Part shown: positions 7,440-17,607 of the stretch, piece after piece
How positions within the stretch are numbered: position 1 is the stretch's first letter
How the letters are laid out: every line of letters begins with the position of its first letter
Notes under the pieces: generated by a model
What the model was told of the DNA's origin: nothing
Database searches by the model: none
The model's input: only the letters and a program-made list of their open reading frames with translations
Position numbers and translations under genes: made by a program
Source of the DNA: Flavobacteriaceae bacterium
GTDB lineage: Bacteria > Bacteroidota > Bacteroidia > Flavobacteriales > Flavobacteriaceae
Assembly (NCBI GenBank): GCA_022425945.1
Contig: JAKMEK010000005.1
Location: 1-46,407 of the forward strand
Length of the DNA: 46,407 bases
Direction of reading: 5' to 3'

Positions 7440-9944
7440 TTATTCAATATTCGTGCCATCAGTGGCATTTTCTTCACCCTCTAGGGTTTGATCTTCAATG
7501 GATTCCTCCTCTTTCATTACTTTCGCAACAGCTGCAATAGAATCGTCGCCTTTTAGATTGATCAATTTGACCCCCTGTGTAGCGCGTCCCATTACACGTA
7601 AAGAGTCTACGCTCATTCGAATTGCGATTCCAGATTTATTGATAATCATTAAATCATTCTCGTCAGAAACGTTTTTGATGGAAACGAGTTCCCCTGTTTT
7701 CTCTGTAATGGAAATGGTTTTAACTCCTTTCCCCCCGCGATTGGTTGCACGATAGTCTTCTAAACTCGATCGCTTTCCATATCCATTGGCAGAAACGACA
7801 AGTATATCTGTCGATAGATCATCAACAGAAACCATTCCAACAACAGCGTCATTGGGACCATTAAGTGTTATTCCTCTTACCCCCGAAGCATTTCTTCCCA
7901 TGGGGCGTGTTTTGCTCTCTTCAAAGCGGATGGCTTTACCAGATTTTACAGCAATGAGTATTTCACTTTCTCCATTGGTGAGTTTAGCCTCTAGTAACTC
8001 ATCACCGTCTTTAACAGTGATTGCATTGATCCCGTTTGCACGAGGTCTAGAATACTGCTCCAAGGAAGTCTTTTTGATCTGTCCTTGCTTTGTTGCCATG
8101 ATTACACAATGGCTATTTATGTACTCTTCATCCTTCAGGTCTTGCGTATTGATGAAAGCCTTTACCTTATCATCTTGTTCAATGTTGATCAAGTTTTGGA
8201 TTGCACGTCCCTTAGAAGTTTTTGAACCCTCAGGAATTTCGTAAACTCGCATCCAGAAACATTTTCCTTTTTGGGTGAAGAACAGCATATATTGATGGTT
8301 TGTCCCCACAAAAAGATGTTCTAGGAAATCTTCATTCCTTGTCGTACTGGCTTTTTGACCAACCCCTCCTCTATTCTGTGTTTTATATTCCGCCAAAGGT
8401 GTTCGCTTGATGTAGCCGGCGTGAGAAATGGTCACAACCACTTTTTCATCAGGAATCATATCCTCAATGCTGAAATTCCCACCAGCGTATTCAATTTTCG
8501 AGCGACGTTCATCACCATATTTGGTTTTGATTTGATCCAACTCTTCTTTGATGATCTCCATACGGCGATCTTTCTTTTCTAGGATGTCTTTTAAATCTGC
8601 AATGGTTTTGAGAAGTTCGTCATATTCAGCTCTAAGTTTGTCTTGCTCTAAGCCCGTCAGTTGACGCAAGCGCATTTCAACAATTGCTTTGGCTTGAATT
8701 TCTGAAAGCTCAAATTGCTCAATTAATTTTGCGCGCGCCTCATCGGCATTTGACGAAGATCTAATCAAAGCAATTACTTTATCGATATTGTCCGAGGCAA
8801 TAATTAGTCCCTCGAGAATGTGAGCACGCTCTTGGGCTTTACGCAATTCGAATTCTGTTCTTCTTACGACGACTTCGTGGCGATGCTCAACAAAATAATG
8901 AATCAACTCTTTTAGGTTGAGTAATTTTGGTCGACCATTGACCAAAGCAATATTATTTACACTAAACGAAGATTGTAGTGCTGTATATTTATATAACTTG
9001 TTGAGAACAATGTTAGGTATGGCATCTCGTTTGAGAATATAAACGATACGCATCCCATTTCTGTCAGACTCATCACGGATATTCGAAATCCCTTCTATTT
9101 TTTTGTCATTGATTAACTCAGCAGTTTTACGAATCATTTCAGCTTTGTTCACCTGATAGGGGATCTCATCGACAATGATACACTCACGCCCATTAACTTC
9201 CTCAATATTGGTTTTTGCGCGTAATACAATGCGTCCACGACCAGTATGAAAAGCATCCTTAACACCCTCATAACCATAAATGGTACCCCCAGTAGGGAAA
9301 TCAGGTGCTTTGATGGACTGCATGAGTTCATCAATGGTTATGTCGTTATTATCGATATAATTAACAATACCGTCTATCACCTCAGTGAGGTTGTGGGGGG
9401 GCATATTGGTAGCCATACCAACAGCAATCCCAGATGCGCCGTTAATCAATAAAGTTGGAACTTTCGTAGGTAGCACGGTTGGCTCTTTGAGGGTATCATC
9501 AAAATTTAACTGATGATCAACAGTATCTTTTTCGATATCAGCGAGTAAATCTTCTGATATTTTACGCATTCTTGCCTCGGTGTATCGCATTGCAGCCGGA
9601 CTATCACCATCAACAGATCCAAAGTTACCTTGTCCGTCAACTAACAAGTAGCGTAGACTCCACTCCTGCGCCATCCGAACCATGGTGTCATAAACAGATG
9701 TATCCCCATGTGGGTGATATTTACCCAATACTTCTCCAACGATACGAGCAGACTTCTTGTAGGCAGTTGTTGCACGAATTCCTAATTCATGCATGCCATA
9801 GAGCACGCGACGGTGCACAGGCTTTAAACCATCCCGAACATCAGGTAAGGCACGTGACACAATGACAGACATTGAATAATCAATGTATGCCGATTTCATC
9901 TCGTCTTCAATGTTGATCGGAATTAACTTTTCTCCTTCAGCCAT
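7440..9944 (-). CDS. gyrA: DNA gyrase subunit A
   Basis: An 834 aa type II topoisomerase A subunit, the DNA cleavage and wrapping half of gyrase. The winged-helix/tower region carries the catalytic Tyr121 in AAMRYTEAR. The C-terminal beta-pinwheel holds a GyrA box (QNRGGVGQ, about residue 530) that separates gyrase from topoisomerase IV, and a related TNRGGKG repeat lies further on. The quinolone region reads [10 protein letters not shown], so the residue matching E. coli Ser83 is Thr82 and that matching Asp87 is Asp86. The acidic C-terminal tail ([15 protein letters not shown]) is normal. It is transcribed away from clpC across a 233 bp divergent gap, and the TPR gene follows it. Confidence 0.97.
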   Translation of the reverse strand: MAEGEKLIPINIEDEMKSAYIDYSMSVIVSRALPDVRDGLKPVHRRVLYGMHELGIRATTAYKKSARIVGEVLGKYHPHGDTSVYDTMVRMAQEWSLRYLLVDGQGNFGSVDGDSPAAMRYTEARMRKISEDLLADIEKDTVDHQLNFDDTLKEPTVLPTKVPTLLINGASGIAVGMATNMPPHNLTEVIDGIVNYIDNNDITIDELMQSIKAPDFPTGGTIYGYEGVKDAFHTGRGRIVLRAKTNIEEVNGRECIIVDEIPYQVNKAEMIRKTAELINDKKIEGISNIRDESDRNGMRIVYILKRDAIPNIVLNKLYKYTALQSSFSVNNIALVNGRPKLLNLKELIHYFVEHRHEVVVRRTEFELRKAQERAHILEGLIIASDNIDKVIALIRSSSNADEARAKLIEQFELSEIQAKAIVEMRLRQLTGLEQDKLRAEYDELLKTIADLKDILEKKDRRMEIIKEELDQIKTKYGDERRSKIEYAGGNFSIEDMIPDEKVVVTISHAGYIKRTPLAEYKTQNRGGVGQKASTTRNEDFLEHLFVGTNHQYMLFFTQKGKCFWMRVYEIPEGSKTSKGRAIQNLINIEQDDKVKAFINTQDLKDEEYINSHCVIMATKQGQIKKTSLEQYSRPRANGINAITVKDGDELLEAKLTNGESEILIAVKSGKAIRFEESKTRPMGRNASGVRGITLNGPNDAVVGMVSVDDLSTDILVVSANGYGKRSSLEDYRATNRGGKGVKTISITEKTGELVSIKNVSDENDLMIINKSGIAIRMSVDSLRVMGRATQGVKLINLKGDDSIAAVAKVMKEEESIEDQTLEGEENATDGTNIE

Positions 9945-10177
9945 AATATTAATTTGGTCTTAGTGTATTTCATGCTAAAATAAATATTTCTGTACCACTC
10001 TCACTGCATTCGGGAAGATTTTCTAACCGATTTATTAACATAATTATCGGAAAAAAGATTGATGAGATTTCACTACCTAATCTTTGATAATTAAAGTTTT
10101 TTTTGTCTATTAGCTAGGAGTTTCAAATGGTTTGGAACGATGTTTGGAATGATGTAGATGAAAAAAAACGGATAACT

Positions 10178-12709
10178 ATGGATGACAACTTTTCTCCACG
10201 CGTAAAGGATGTTATTTCTTTTAGCAAAGAAGAAGCCCTTCGTTTAGGGCATGATTATATTGGAACCGAGCATCTAATGCTAGGAATATTGCGCGATGGC
10301 GGAGGAAAGGCAATCTCTATCCTTACGGCCATTGATGTTGACTTGGATAACCTTCGCAAAAAAGTTGAAATCCTGAATCCTGCCTTGCTAGACAACGCTC
10401 GATTAGAAAACACCAAACGTAATCTCCACCTCACTCGTCAGGCAGAACGTGCATTAAAAACAACCTTTTTGGAAGCCAAATTGTTTCAAAGTGATTTGAT
10501 CGACACCATACACCTGTTGTTGTGTATACTTAGAAACGAAAACGACCCAACAACCAAATTACTTGAAAAACTAAATGTAAACTATGATCTTGTCAAGGAA
10601 GAGTTTAAGTCTATGTTGACAAACGATAGCGATTATCTCGATATTTCTGGCTCAGCATTTCCTGAAGAAGGAGAAGACAGCGGAGAGGACAATAAACAAA
10701 ATCCCTTTGTTCCTGCTGCTGAACCTACTAAATCAAAAAAATCAAAAACACCAGTTCTCGACAACTTCGGAAAAGACATCACGGCACTAGCATCACTCGA
10801 TAAACTAGACCCTGTCGTTGGTCGTGAGAAAGAAATTGAGCGTGTTTCACAAATTTTAAGCCGAAGAAAAAAGAATAACCCATTGCTTATTGGAGAACCT
10901 GGAGTAGGTAAATCTGCCATTGCAGAAGGCTTGGCTCTTCGAATCGTCGAAAAGAAAGTTTCACGTGTTTTGTACGGCAAACGTGTCATCTCGCTTGATT
11001 TAGCAAGCCTTGTGGCGGGTACCAAATACCGCGGACAATTTGAAGAACGCATGAAAGCTGTCATGAACGAATTAGAAAAGAATGATGACATCATCCTCTT
11101 TATCGATGAAATACACACCATTGTTGGTGCCGGTGGTGCTACCGGAAGCCTTGATGCTTCAAATATGTTCAAGCCCGCACTAGCAAGAGGAGAAATTCAA
11201 TGCATTGGTGCTACTACCCTAGATGAATACCGTCAAAACATTGAAAAAGATGGTGCACTAGAAAGACGATTTCAAAAGGTCCTTATTGAGCAAACTTCTG
11301 AAGAGGAAACCCTAGAAATCTTGCAAAACATTAAAGTAAAATACGAAAACCATCATAATGTAACCTTTACAGATGAGGCACTCGTGGCTTGTGTAGAACT
11401 CACTAGTCGTTATGTGTCTGACCGCTTTTTACCAGACAAAGCAATCGATGCATTAGATGAAGCTGGCTCACGTGTACACATCAAAAACATGAATGTACCG
11501 CAAGAAGTCATTGAGCTTGAAGAAGAACTTGACCGGGTTCGAATCCACAAAAATAACGTGGTTAAAAAGCAAAAATATGAAGAGGCAGCAAAATTACGTG
11601 ATGATGAAAAACGTGTTGAACGAAACTTAATTACTGCGCAAGAAAAATGGGAAGAAGAATCTAAACTCAATCGTGTAGAAGTAACCGAAACCCACATTGC
11701 AGATGTGGTGGCTATGATGACAGGAATCCCCGTGCAAAAGATCGTTTCTACCGAGAAAAACAAATTGTCAAATCTGACCAATATCATTGGGGAAAATCTA
11801 ATTGGTCAAAAAGAAGCCGTCGAAAAAGTTGTCAAATCAATTCAACGAAATAGAGCAGGCTTAAAAGCACCTGACAAACCTATTGGATCATTTATTTTCC
11901 TAGGACAAACAGGTGTTGGAAAAACACAACTGGCAAAAATACTTGCGCGAGAAATGTTTGACTCCGAAGAAAACCTGATTCGTATCGACATGAGTGAATA
12001 CATGGAGAAGTTTGCCATCTCTCGTTTGATCGGAGCACCTCCAGGATATGTAGGCTATGAAGAGGGTGGTCAATTGAGCGAAAAAGTTCGAAGAAAACCC
12101 TACTCAGTCATCCTCCTAGATGAGGTTGAAAAAGCTCATCCAGACGTTTTCAACATGCTTTTACAGGTACTCGATGATGGCTTTTTAACAGACAGTTTAG
12201 GACGAAAAATTAACTTTCAAAATACGATCATCATCATGACCTCCAATATTGGAGCGCGTCAAATAAAGGATTTCGGAACCGGAGTTGGATTCAGTACATC
12301 CGCCCAAAAAGCACAATCCAATGATCTTGAAAAGGGCGTGATCGAAAATGCTTTGAAGAAAACATTTGCTCCCGAATTCCTCAACCGTATAGATGATATT
12401 GTTATTTTCAATGCACTTGAGAAAGATGATATCATGAAAATTGTCGATATCGAACTCAACAAATTAAGCAAACGAATTGCAAAACTAGGCTACAGTCTAA
12501 AACTCAGTAAAAAAGCTCTAAGCTTTTTGGGAGACAAGGGATACGACAAAAAGTATGGAGCACGTCCGCTATCAAGGGCAATTCAACGCTATTTAGAAGA
12601 CCTAATCGCTGAAGAAATTGTTTCTAACCGGATAAAAGAAGGTGATTCCCTCAAAATTGATTGGAATGGAGAGGATGAAAAACTTTCACTTTCACTAAAA
12701 ACAACCTAA
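10178..12709 (+). CDS. clpC: ClpC-type AAA+ unfoldase of the Clp protease
   Basis: An 843 aa two-ring AAA+ chaperone that feeds proteins to ClpP. In order it shows a Clp N domain with two repeats (FSPRVKDVISFSKEEALRLG...), the first AAA module (GEPGVGKS, IDEIHT), a middle UVR-like motif (KQKYEEAAKLRDDEKRVE) that marks ClpC rather than ClpA, the second AAA module (GQTGVGKT, LLDEVEKAHPDV) and a D2-small domain. The start at 10178 (MDDNFSPRV) matches the conserved N-terminus. An in-frame ATG at 10127 has an AGGAG seven bases before it and would add 17 residues containing a repeated VWNDVWNDV, so both starts are possible. No mcsAB or ctsR neighbours are present, as expected outside Firmicutes. 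A perfect terminator follows. Confidence 0.95.
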   Translation: MDDNFSPRVKDVISFSKEEALRLGHDYIGTEHLMLGILRDGGGKAISILTAIDVDLDNLRKKVEILNPALLDNARLENTKRNLHLTRQAERALKTTFLEAKLFQSDLIDTIHLLLCILRNENDPTTKLLEKLNVNYDLVKEEFKSMLTNDSDYLDISGSAFPEEGEDSGEDNKQNPFVPAAEPTKSKKSKTPVLDNFGKDITALASLDKLDPVVGREKEIERVSQILSRRKKNNPLLIGEPGVGKSAIAEGLALRIVEKKVSRVLYGKRVISLDLASLVAGTKYRGQFEERMKAVMNELEKNDDIILFIDEIHTIVGAGGATGSLDASNMFKPALARGEIQCIGATTLDEYRQNIEKDGALERRFQKVLIEQTSEEETLEILQNIKVKYENHHNVTFTDEALVACVELTSRYVSDRFLPDKAIDALDEAGSRVHIKNMNVPQEVIELEEELDRVRIHKNNVVKKQKYEEAAKLRDDEKRVERNLITAQEKWEEESKLNRVEVTETHIADVVAMMTGIPVQKIVSTEKNKLSNLTNIIGENLIGQKEAVEKVVKSIQRNRAGLKAPDKPIGSFIFLGQTGVGKTQLAKILAREMFDSEENLIRIDMSEYMEKFAISRLIGAPPGYVGYEEGGQLSEKVRRKPYSVILLDEVEKAHPDVFNMLLQVLDDGFLTDSLGRKINFQNTIIIMTSNIGARQIKDFGTGVGFSTSAQKAQSNDLEKGVIENALKKTFAPEFLNRIDDIVIFNALEKDDIMKIVDIELNKLSKRIAKLGYSLKLSKKALSFLGDKGYDKKYGARPLSRAIQRYLEDLIAEEIVSNRIKEGDSLKIDWNGEDEKLSLSLKTT

Positions 12710-12715
12710 AAGATT

Positions 12716-12750
12716 AACTCTCTAAGTATTCCTTAGAGAGTTTTTTTTTT
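12716..12750 (+). terminator. Intrinsic terminator of clpC
   Basis: AACTCTCTAAG (12716-12726), a TATTC loop and CTTAGAGAGTT (12732-12742) make an 11 bp perfect stem that runs straight into a T tract ending at 12750. It separates clpC from the thr operon promoter immediately downstream. Confidence 0.93.
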
Positions 12751-12757
12751 AAAACAC

Positions 12758-12788
12758 TTTATCAACTAAAGCATTTAAACTATTTTTG
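12758..12788 (+). promoter_or_regulatory. Promoter of the thrABC operon
   Basis: TTTA (12758-12761), a 19 nt spacer and TATTTTTG (12781-12788, followed by CAC) fit the Bacteroidota -33/-7 consensus with the right spacing. Transcription would start near 12795. That is about 15 nt before the leader ORF and 150 nt before thrA. Confidence 0.7.
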
Positions 12789-12808
12789 CACTATAATTTT
12801 AGGTAACT

Positions 12809-12874
12809 ATGTCAATGTCAACATCACTTAATGTATTTTTCAATTTCCAAACGGAAACCCCATGGGGGGTATAG
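12809..12874 (+). CDS. Candidate thr operon leader peptide (21 codons)
   Basis: A short ORF lies just after the predicted start of transcription. It begins MSMSTSLNV, continues with a Phe-rich FFNF and ends QTETPWGV before TAG at 12872. Thr codons are ACA, ACG and ACC (positions 5, 15 and 17). Its last five sense codons form one half-overlapping GC-rich hairpin (12857-12870). The placement between promoter and thrA fits a leader peptide whose translation senses charged tRNA. The codon content is not dominated by Thr or Ile, however, and no U-tract terminator follows, so the mechanism is open. Confidence 0.45.
   Translation: MSMSTSLNVFFNFQTETPWGV
12857..12870 (+). promoter_or_regulatory. GC-rich hairpin at the end of the thr leader ORF
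   Basis: ACCCC (12857-12861) can pair with GGGGT (12866-12870) over an ATGG loop. It lies inside otherwise AT-rich leader RNA and covers codons 17-21 of the leader ORF. A second palindrome, TTCCTTTAAAGGAA (12919-12932), sits 14 nt before the thrA start and could mask its translation start. Confidence 0.45.
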
Positions 12875-12946
12875 CAACAAATTAAGCGTAAACATTAACA
12901 AGAATCACCAACCCTAAATTCCTTTAAAGGAAAATAATCTTAAAAC

Positions 12947-15388
12947 ATGAAGGTTTTAAAATTTGGCGGAACCTCCGTCGCAACCCCCACAAGTATTTCA
13001 AATGTATTAGCCATTGTTCAAGAACAAGAACAATGTACTGTTGTTGTCTCTGCCCTAGGTGGTGTAACAGATCTTCTGGTCAAGGCACTCGAAAAAGCAG
13101 CAGCACAAGACAAATCCTACACCTTGCTTTTTAAGGAAATCGAAGAGCGTCATCTAGAACTCATTAAAGCATTTATTCCTATAAAAAACCAAAGTAGCTT
13201 GATCGGTTTTGTCAAAGTTGAAATAAATCGCCTCGAAACTCTTTTAGATGGAGTGGCAATGCTGCAAGAAATCACTCCAAAAACAATGGATAGAGTGACC
13301 AGTTTTGGAGAAAGCCTCTCGGTTAAGATCATTGAAGCCATATTTCTTGAAAACAAGTTAGACACACGTTTATTGGATGGTCGTGATTTAATTCAAACGA
13401 CACAACAGAGCGGACGTTTAGCCATTGATTGGAAAAAAACCAAGGAGAACACTGCTAAACTTTACGAAAACACAAGCACTAAGGTCACCCTCGTTCCGGG
13501 CTTTGTAGCTCGAAATGAAAAAGGAGAGGACACTACCCTTGGACGTGGTGGATCAGATTTCACCGCTTCAATTCTAGCAAACGTGCTCGATGCTTCTTCA
13601 CTAGAAATTTGGACAGATGTAAGTGGAATGTATTCAGCTCACCCAAAAATTGTGGCTCAAGCCAACCCAATTGAAAAACTGAGTTACCTAGAAGCAATGG
13701 AACTCTCTCATTTCGGGGCTAAAGTAATCTATCCCCCTACCCTCCAACCCTTAGTAGAAAAGAATATCCCTGCATGGATAAAAAATACTTTTGCAAAAGA
13801 AGAACAAGGCACCTTAATTACTTCAGAAACAGATGCTCCATCTGCGGCAGTTGTCAAAGGTATTAGTCATATTGACAATGTGTCTTTAGTTACCCTCGAA
13901 GGGAGTGGTATGGTAGGTATTCCAGGATTCTCAAAGCGGCTTTTTGAGGTATTATCCATAGAGAAGATCAATGTTATTATGATTGTTCAAGCCTCTTCAG
14001 AGCACTCTATCTGCATTGGACTTAGGACAGATGATGCACAGCGCGCTAAAGAAATTATCGATGAAGAATTCGCTTTCGAAATCTCACTTAGAAAAGTAGA
14101 CCCTGCAACGGTAGAAAACAACATGGTCAATGTGGCTATGGTAGGAGATAACATGCGAAATCACCAAGGAATTAGTGGTAAGATGTTTAGTACCCTAGGG
14201 GCAAACAATGTAAACATTCGTGCTATCGCACAGGGTGCGTCGGAAAGAAACATCTCTCTCATTATTGCAGAGAATGATATTCACAAAGCCCTAAACTGCT
14301 TGCATGAAGCCTTCTTTGAAGCTAACATCAAAGAACTTAACCTCTTCATTATTGGAGTGGGAAATGTTGGCAGCAAATTGATGGAACAAATTGAACAGCA
14401 AAAAACCTATCTACACAATATACTACAACTCCGTATACGAGTTATTGCTATCGCAAATTCAAGAAAAATGCTTTTGAGTCAAGACGGCATAGATCTATCG
14501 CAATGGCAAAAAGAACTTGACCAAGCTTCAACAAGCAATGTAGATGTGTTTTTTGACCATGCCAAAACGCTTAACTTGCGCAACAGCATCTTCATTGACA
14601 ATACAGCAAACGCTTCTATTGCGACTGAATACAAACGTTATTTGGAAAATAATATAGGAGTGGTCACCTGTAACAAAATTGCCTGTGCCGATCAATTTGC
14701 TAATTATTTAGACCTTAAAAAAACAGCCAGTAAATACAATAGTCCCTTCTTATTTGAAACTAATGTAGGAGCTGGATTACCTATCATCGACACCCTAAGC
14801 AACCTTATCGCCTCTGGGGACAGAATTCATAAAATTCAGGCAGTGCTTTCGGGGAGTCTTAACTTTGTATTCAACAATTTCTTAACCAAAGATTCTTTTA
14901 AAGACGTTGTCATTCAGGCCCAAGAGGAAGGTTTCACCGAACCAGACCCTAAAATTGATTTGAGTGGTGTTGATGTTGCGCGTAAAATATTGATCCTCGC
15001 TAGAGAGAGTGGGATTAAGCTTGAACTCGAAGACATCGAAAATACACCATTTTTACCTAAAGCATGTTTAGACACTCCAGATAACGAAAGCTTTTTCGCC
15101 TCTTTAGAAGAGCACAAAGAACATTTCAATTCTATACTTGTCAGTGCACAAGAAAATAATGCACGTCTGAAATACGTTGCGCAATTGGAAAACAGAACGG
15201 CAAGTGTTGGCTTGCAAGAAATTCCACAAGGACACGATTTTTACAACCTTGAAGGAAGTGATAACATCATACTCTTTTACACCGATCGTTACAGTAGTCA
15301 GCCCCTAATTATAAAAGGTGCAGGTGCAGGTGCCGCAGTAACTGCTTCTGGTATTTTTGGAGACATCATACGAATAGGAAAACGCTAA
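12947..15388 (+). CDS. thrA: Bifunctional aspartokinase/homoserine dehydrogenase I
   Basis: An 813 aa fused enzyme catalysing the first and third steps from aspartate to threonine/methionine. The aspartokinase domain (1 to about 290) opens with LKFGGTSVA (4-12) and carries the GRGGSDFTA loop (199-207). Two ACT regulatory segments lie about 315-460 (MVGIPGFSKRLFEVLS, NMRNHQGISGKMF), so Thr feedback inhibition is expected. Homoserine dehydrogenase starts near residue 465 with the NAD(P) motif IGVGNVG (469-475) and contains ETNVGAGLP. The length matches E. coli ThrA (820 aa). It is the first gene of thrABC, with stop and next start overlapping as TAATG. Confidence 0.97.
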   Translation: MKVLKFGGTSVATPTSISNVLAIVQEQEQCTVVVSALGGVTDLLVKALEKAAAQDKSYTLLFKEIEERHLELIKAFIPIKNQSSLIGFVKVEINRLETLLDGVAMLQEITPKTMDRVTSFGESLSVKIIEAIFLENKLDTRLLDGRDLIQTTQQSGRLAIDWKKTKENTAKLYENTSTKVTLVPGFVARNEKGEDTTLGRGGSDFTASILANVLDASSLEIWTDVSGMYSAHPKIVAQANPIEKLSYLEAMELSHFGAKVIYPPTLQPLVEKNIPAWIKNTFAKEEQGTLITSETDAPSAAVVKGISHIDNVSLVTLEGSGMVGIPGFSKRLFEVLSIEKINVIMIVQASSEHSICIGLRTDDAQRAKEIIDEEFAFEISLRKVDPATVENNMVNVAMVGDNMRNHQGISGKMFSTLGANNVNIRAIAQGASERNISLIIAENDIHKALNCLHEAFFEANIKELNLFIIGVGNVGSKLMEQIEQQKTYLHNILQLRIRVIAIANSRKMLLSQDGIDLSQWQKELDQASTSNVDVFFDHAKTLNLRNSIFIDNTANASIATEYKRYLENNIGVVTCNKIACADQFANYLDLKKTASKYNSPFLFETNVGAGLPIIDTLSNLIASGDRIHKIQAVLSGSLNFVFNNFLTKDSFKDVVIQAQEEGFTEPDPKIDLSGVDVARKILILARESGIKLELEDIENTPFLPKACLDTPDNESFFASLEEHKEHFNSILVSAQENNARLKYVAQLENRTASVGLQEIPQGHDFYNLEGSDNIILFYTDRYSSQPLIIKGAGAGAAVTASGIFGDIIRIGKR

Positions 15389-16311
15389 TGAAAGAAATTA
15401 AACTCTTTGCTCCGGCCACTGTGGCCAATGTATCCTGTGGCTTCGATGTTTTGGGCTTTTGTCTAGATCCTATCGGAGATGAAATGATCATCCGAAAAAC
15501 AGATCAGCCAGGAGTACGTATTACTAAAATAGAAGGGCAAGACCTACCCTTATCTACCAAAAAAAATGTTGCAGGGGTTGCTGCTGAAGCACTACTTGCA
15601 TCATTGGCTACTTCCTTTGGATTTGAAATAGAGATTTATAAAAAAATCAAAGCTGGAAGTGGCATTGGTAGTAGTGCTGCTAGTTCTGCAGGTGCTGTTT
15701 TTGGCATCAATGAGCTCTTGGGTAGACCCTATTCAAGGAATGAATTGATACAGTTTGCCATGAAAGGAGAAGTGCTTGCAAGCGGTGTTGGTCATGCAGA
15801 CAATGTCGCCCCTGCCCTGCTCGGTGGCTTTACCTTAGTTCGTTGCAATAAGCAGGTAGATGTAGTAGCCCTCCCTTCACCTTCAGAACTATATGCAACC
15901 ATTATACATCCAAAAATAGAACTCCGTACCGCGGATGCACGTTCTGTTCTCAAAAAAAACATTCCCTTAAACAAAGCCATTGAACAATGGGGAAATCTTG
16001 CTGCTTTAGTAAGTGGTCTCTATACCGATAACTATGAATTGATTTCTCGTTCATTGGTTGATGTTATCATTGAACCTGAACGCTCTCCGCTAATTCCTTT
16101 TTTCAGTGAACTAAAAGGAGCTGCATTGGATGCAGGCGCCCTAGGAAGCGGCATCTCAGGATCTGGACCATCCATTTACGCACTATCGCGGGGAGAAGAA
16201 ACTGCCAAAAAAGTACGTCAAGCCATGGAGAAAGTATTCCTACCAATGAACATTGACTTTGACACTTATGTGTCTAAAATCAATACAGAAGGGATAAAAA
16301 TTATTGAATAA
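15388..16311 (+). CDS. thrB: Homoserine kinase
   Basis: A 307 aa GHMP-family kinase that phosphorylates homoserine, the fourth step of threonine synthesis. The N-terminal FAPATVANVSCGFDVLGF block and the ATP-binding KAGSGIGSSAASSAGAV loop (about 88-104) are intact, as is the C-terminal GSGISGSGPS glycine motif. Its ATG shares one base with the thrA stop, and its stop abuts the thrC start, so the three genes are translationally coupled. Confidence 0.97.
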   Translation: MKEIKLFAPATVANVSCGFDVLGFCLDPIGDEMIIRKTDQPGVRITKIEGQDLPLSTKKNVAGVAAEALLASLATSFGFEIEIYKKIKAGSGIGSSAASSAGAVFGINELLGRPYSRNELIQFAMKGEVLASGVGHADNVAPALLGGFTLVRCNKQVDVVALPSPSELYATIIHPKIELRTADARSVLKKNIPLNKAIEQWGNLAALVSGLYTDNYELISRSLVDVIIEPERSPLIPFFSELKGAALDAGALGSGISGSGPSIYALSRGEETAKKVRQAMEKVFLPMNIDFDTYVSKINTEGIKIIE

Positions 16312-17607
16312 ATGCACTATTACAGTCTAACAAATCCCTCAGAAAAAACAAATTTTGCAACTGCCGTTGTCAATGGAATTGCACCAGACAGAGGCTTATA
16401 TTTTCCTGAATCAATCCCAAAATTACCTGAAGATTTCGTTGCATCAATCGAAGAATTAGACATACAAGAGATGGCAACAATTGCCATGCTTCCCTATGTT
16501 GAAGGAGACATTCCTCGCGATGAATTAGAGCGTATCATTCGAAATACCTTAGATTTTGATTTCCCAGTTGTCCCAATCAGTGACCATATTGGAAGCCTTG
16601 AGCTATTTCACGGACCAACACTTGCATTTAAAGATGTTGGTGCACGATTCATGGCACAATCGCTTGGGTATTTTAATGCACAGAAGAGTAGTCAAAATGT
16701 TACTGTTTTAGTTGCAACATCAGGAGACACAGGAGGTGCTGTGGCCAATGGCTTTTTGGGTGTTGAAGGAATTGACGTTGTCATTCTTTACCCCAAAGGA
16801 AAGGTGAGTAAAGTACAAGAATTACAGCTTACGACTTTGGGTCAAAACATTACTGCCTTAGAAATCGATGGTGTTTTTGACGATTGTCAAGACATGGTAA
16901 AAACGGCCTTTTTGGATAAGGAGATCACTTCAAAAAGAAAACTAACTTCGGCCAACTCCATCAATGTTGCCCGTTGGTTACCTCAAATGCTCTACTACTT
17001 CATCGCATACCGTGCACTAGCATCGCGAAAGCAACCCATTGTATTCTCTGTCCCTAGCGGAAATTTCGGAAATATTTGTGCCGGTATGATGGCGCAACAG
17101 ATGGGATTACCCATTGACCACTTTATTGCCTGTACAAACGTAAATGATGCTGTACCAACTTATCTTGAAACTGGTAAATACAATGCAGTAAACACAACAC
17201 CAACTATTTCTAATGCCATGGATGTAGGTGATCCAAGCAACTTTGTCCGCATACAAAAGATTTATGGAAATCAGTTCGATAAGCTTAGTGCTCATCTTTC
17301 AGGCTATCGTTTTACTGATGAAGCCACAAGGGCAGCCATGAAAGAAATTCACAACAATTCAGGATACATTGCCGATCCTCACGGTGCGGTGGGTTACCTA
17401 GGATTAAAAGAGTACTTGAATGATCATCCGGGTAAATATGGTGTGTTCTTAGAAACGGCTCATCCAGTAAAATTCCTTGACACTGTTGAGGAAACCTTGG
17501 CGACTAAGGTAGCACTGCCCTCGCGTATACAAACCCTTTTCAACAAAGAACAAAAAAGTATTCCAATCACTAATTACAGCGATCTAAAAGCGTATTTATT
17601 GGCTTAA
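16312..17607 (+). CDS. thrC: Threonine synthase
   Basis: A 431 aa PLP enzyme converting O-phosphohomoserine to threonine. The PLP lysine is Lys107 in LAFKDVGARF. The phosphate-binding SGDTGGAVANGF motif and NSINVARWLPQ are present. The N-terminal Thr_synth_N-type start (MHYYSLTNP...FATAVVNGIAPDRGLYFPE) is complete. It begins at the base after the thrB stop. The last four bases overlap the convergent M24 peptidase gene, leaving no room for a separate terminator. Confidence 0.97.
   Translation: MHYYSLTNPSEKTNFATAVVNGIAPDRGLYFPESIPKLPEDFVASIEELDIQEMATIAMLPYVEGDIPRDELERIIRNTLDFDFPVVPISDHIGSLELFHGPTLAFKDVGARFMAQSLGYFNAQKSSQNVTVLVATSGDTGGAVANGFLGVEGIDVVILYPKGKVSKVQELQLTTLGQNITALEIDGVFDDCQDMVKTAFLDKEITSKRKLTSANSINVARWLPQMLYYFIAYRALASRKQPIVFSVPSGNFGNICAGMMAQQMGLPIDHFIACTNVNDAVPTYLETGKYNAVNTTPTISNAMDVGDPSNFVRIQKIYGNQFDKLSAHLSGYRFTDEATRAAMKEIHNNSGYIADPHGAVGYLGLKEYLNDHPGKYGVFLETAHPVKFLDTVEETLATKVALPSRIQTLFNKEQKSIPITNYSDLKAYLLA

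Noticed and set aside
7786-8244. 152-codon plus-strand ORF inside gyrA
   Set aside because: It is a shadow of gyrA: no promoter, no conserved domain, and low-complexity Ser/Leu composition typical of antisense frames.
10633-11172. 179-codon minus-strand ORF inside clpC
   Set aside because: It is antisense to the first AAA module of clpC, Ser/Phe-rich and without recognisable motifs.
12943-12960. U-tract attenuator immediately before thrA
   Set aside because: No stem followed by a T-run is present between the leader ORF and thrA; the palindrome at 12919-12932 is followed by A-rich sequence.
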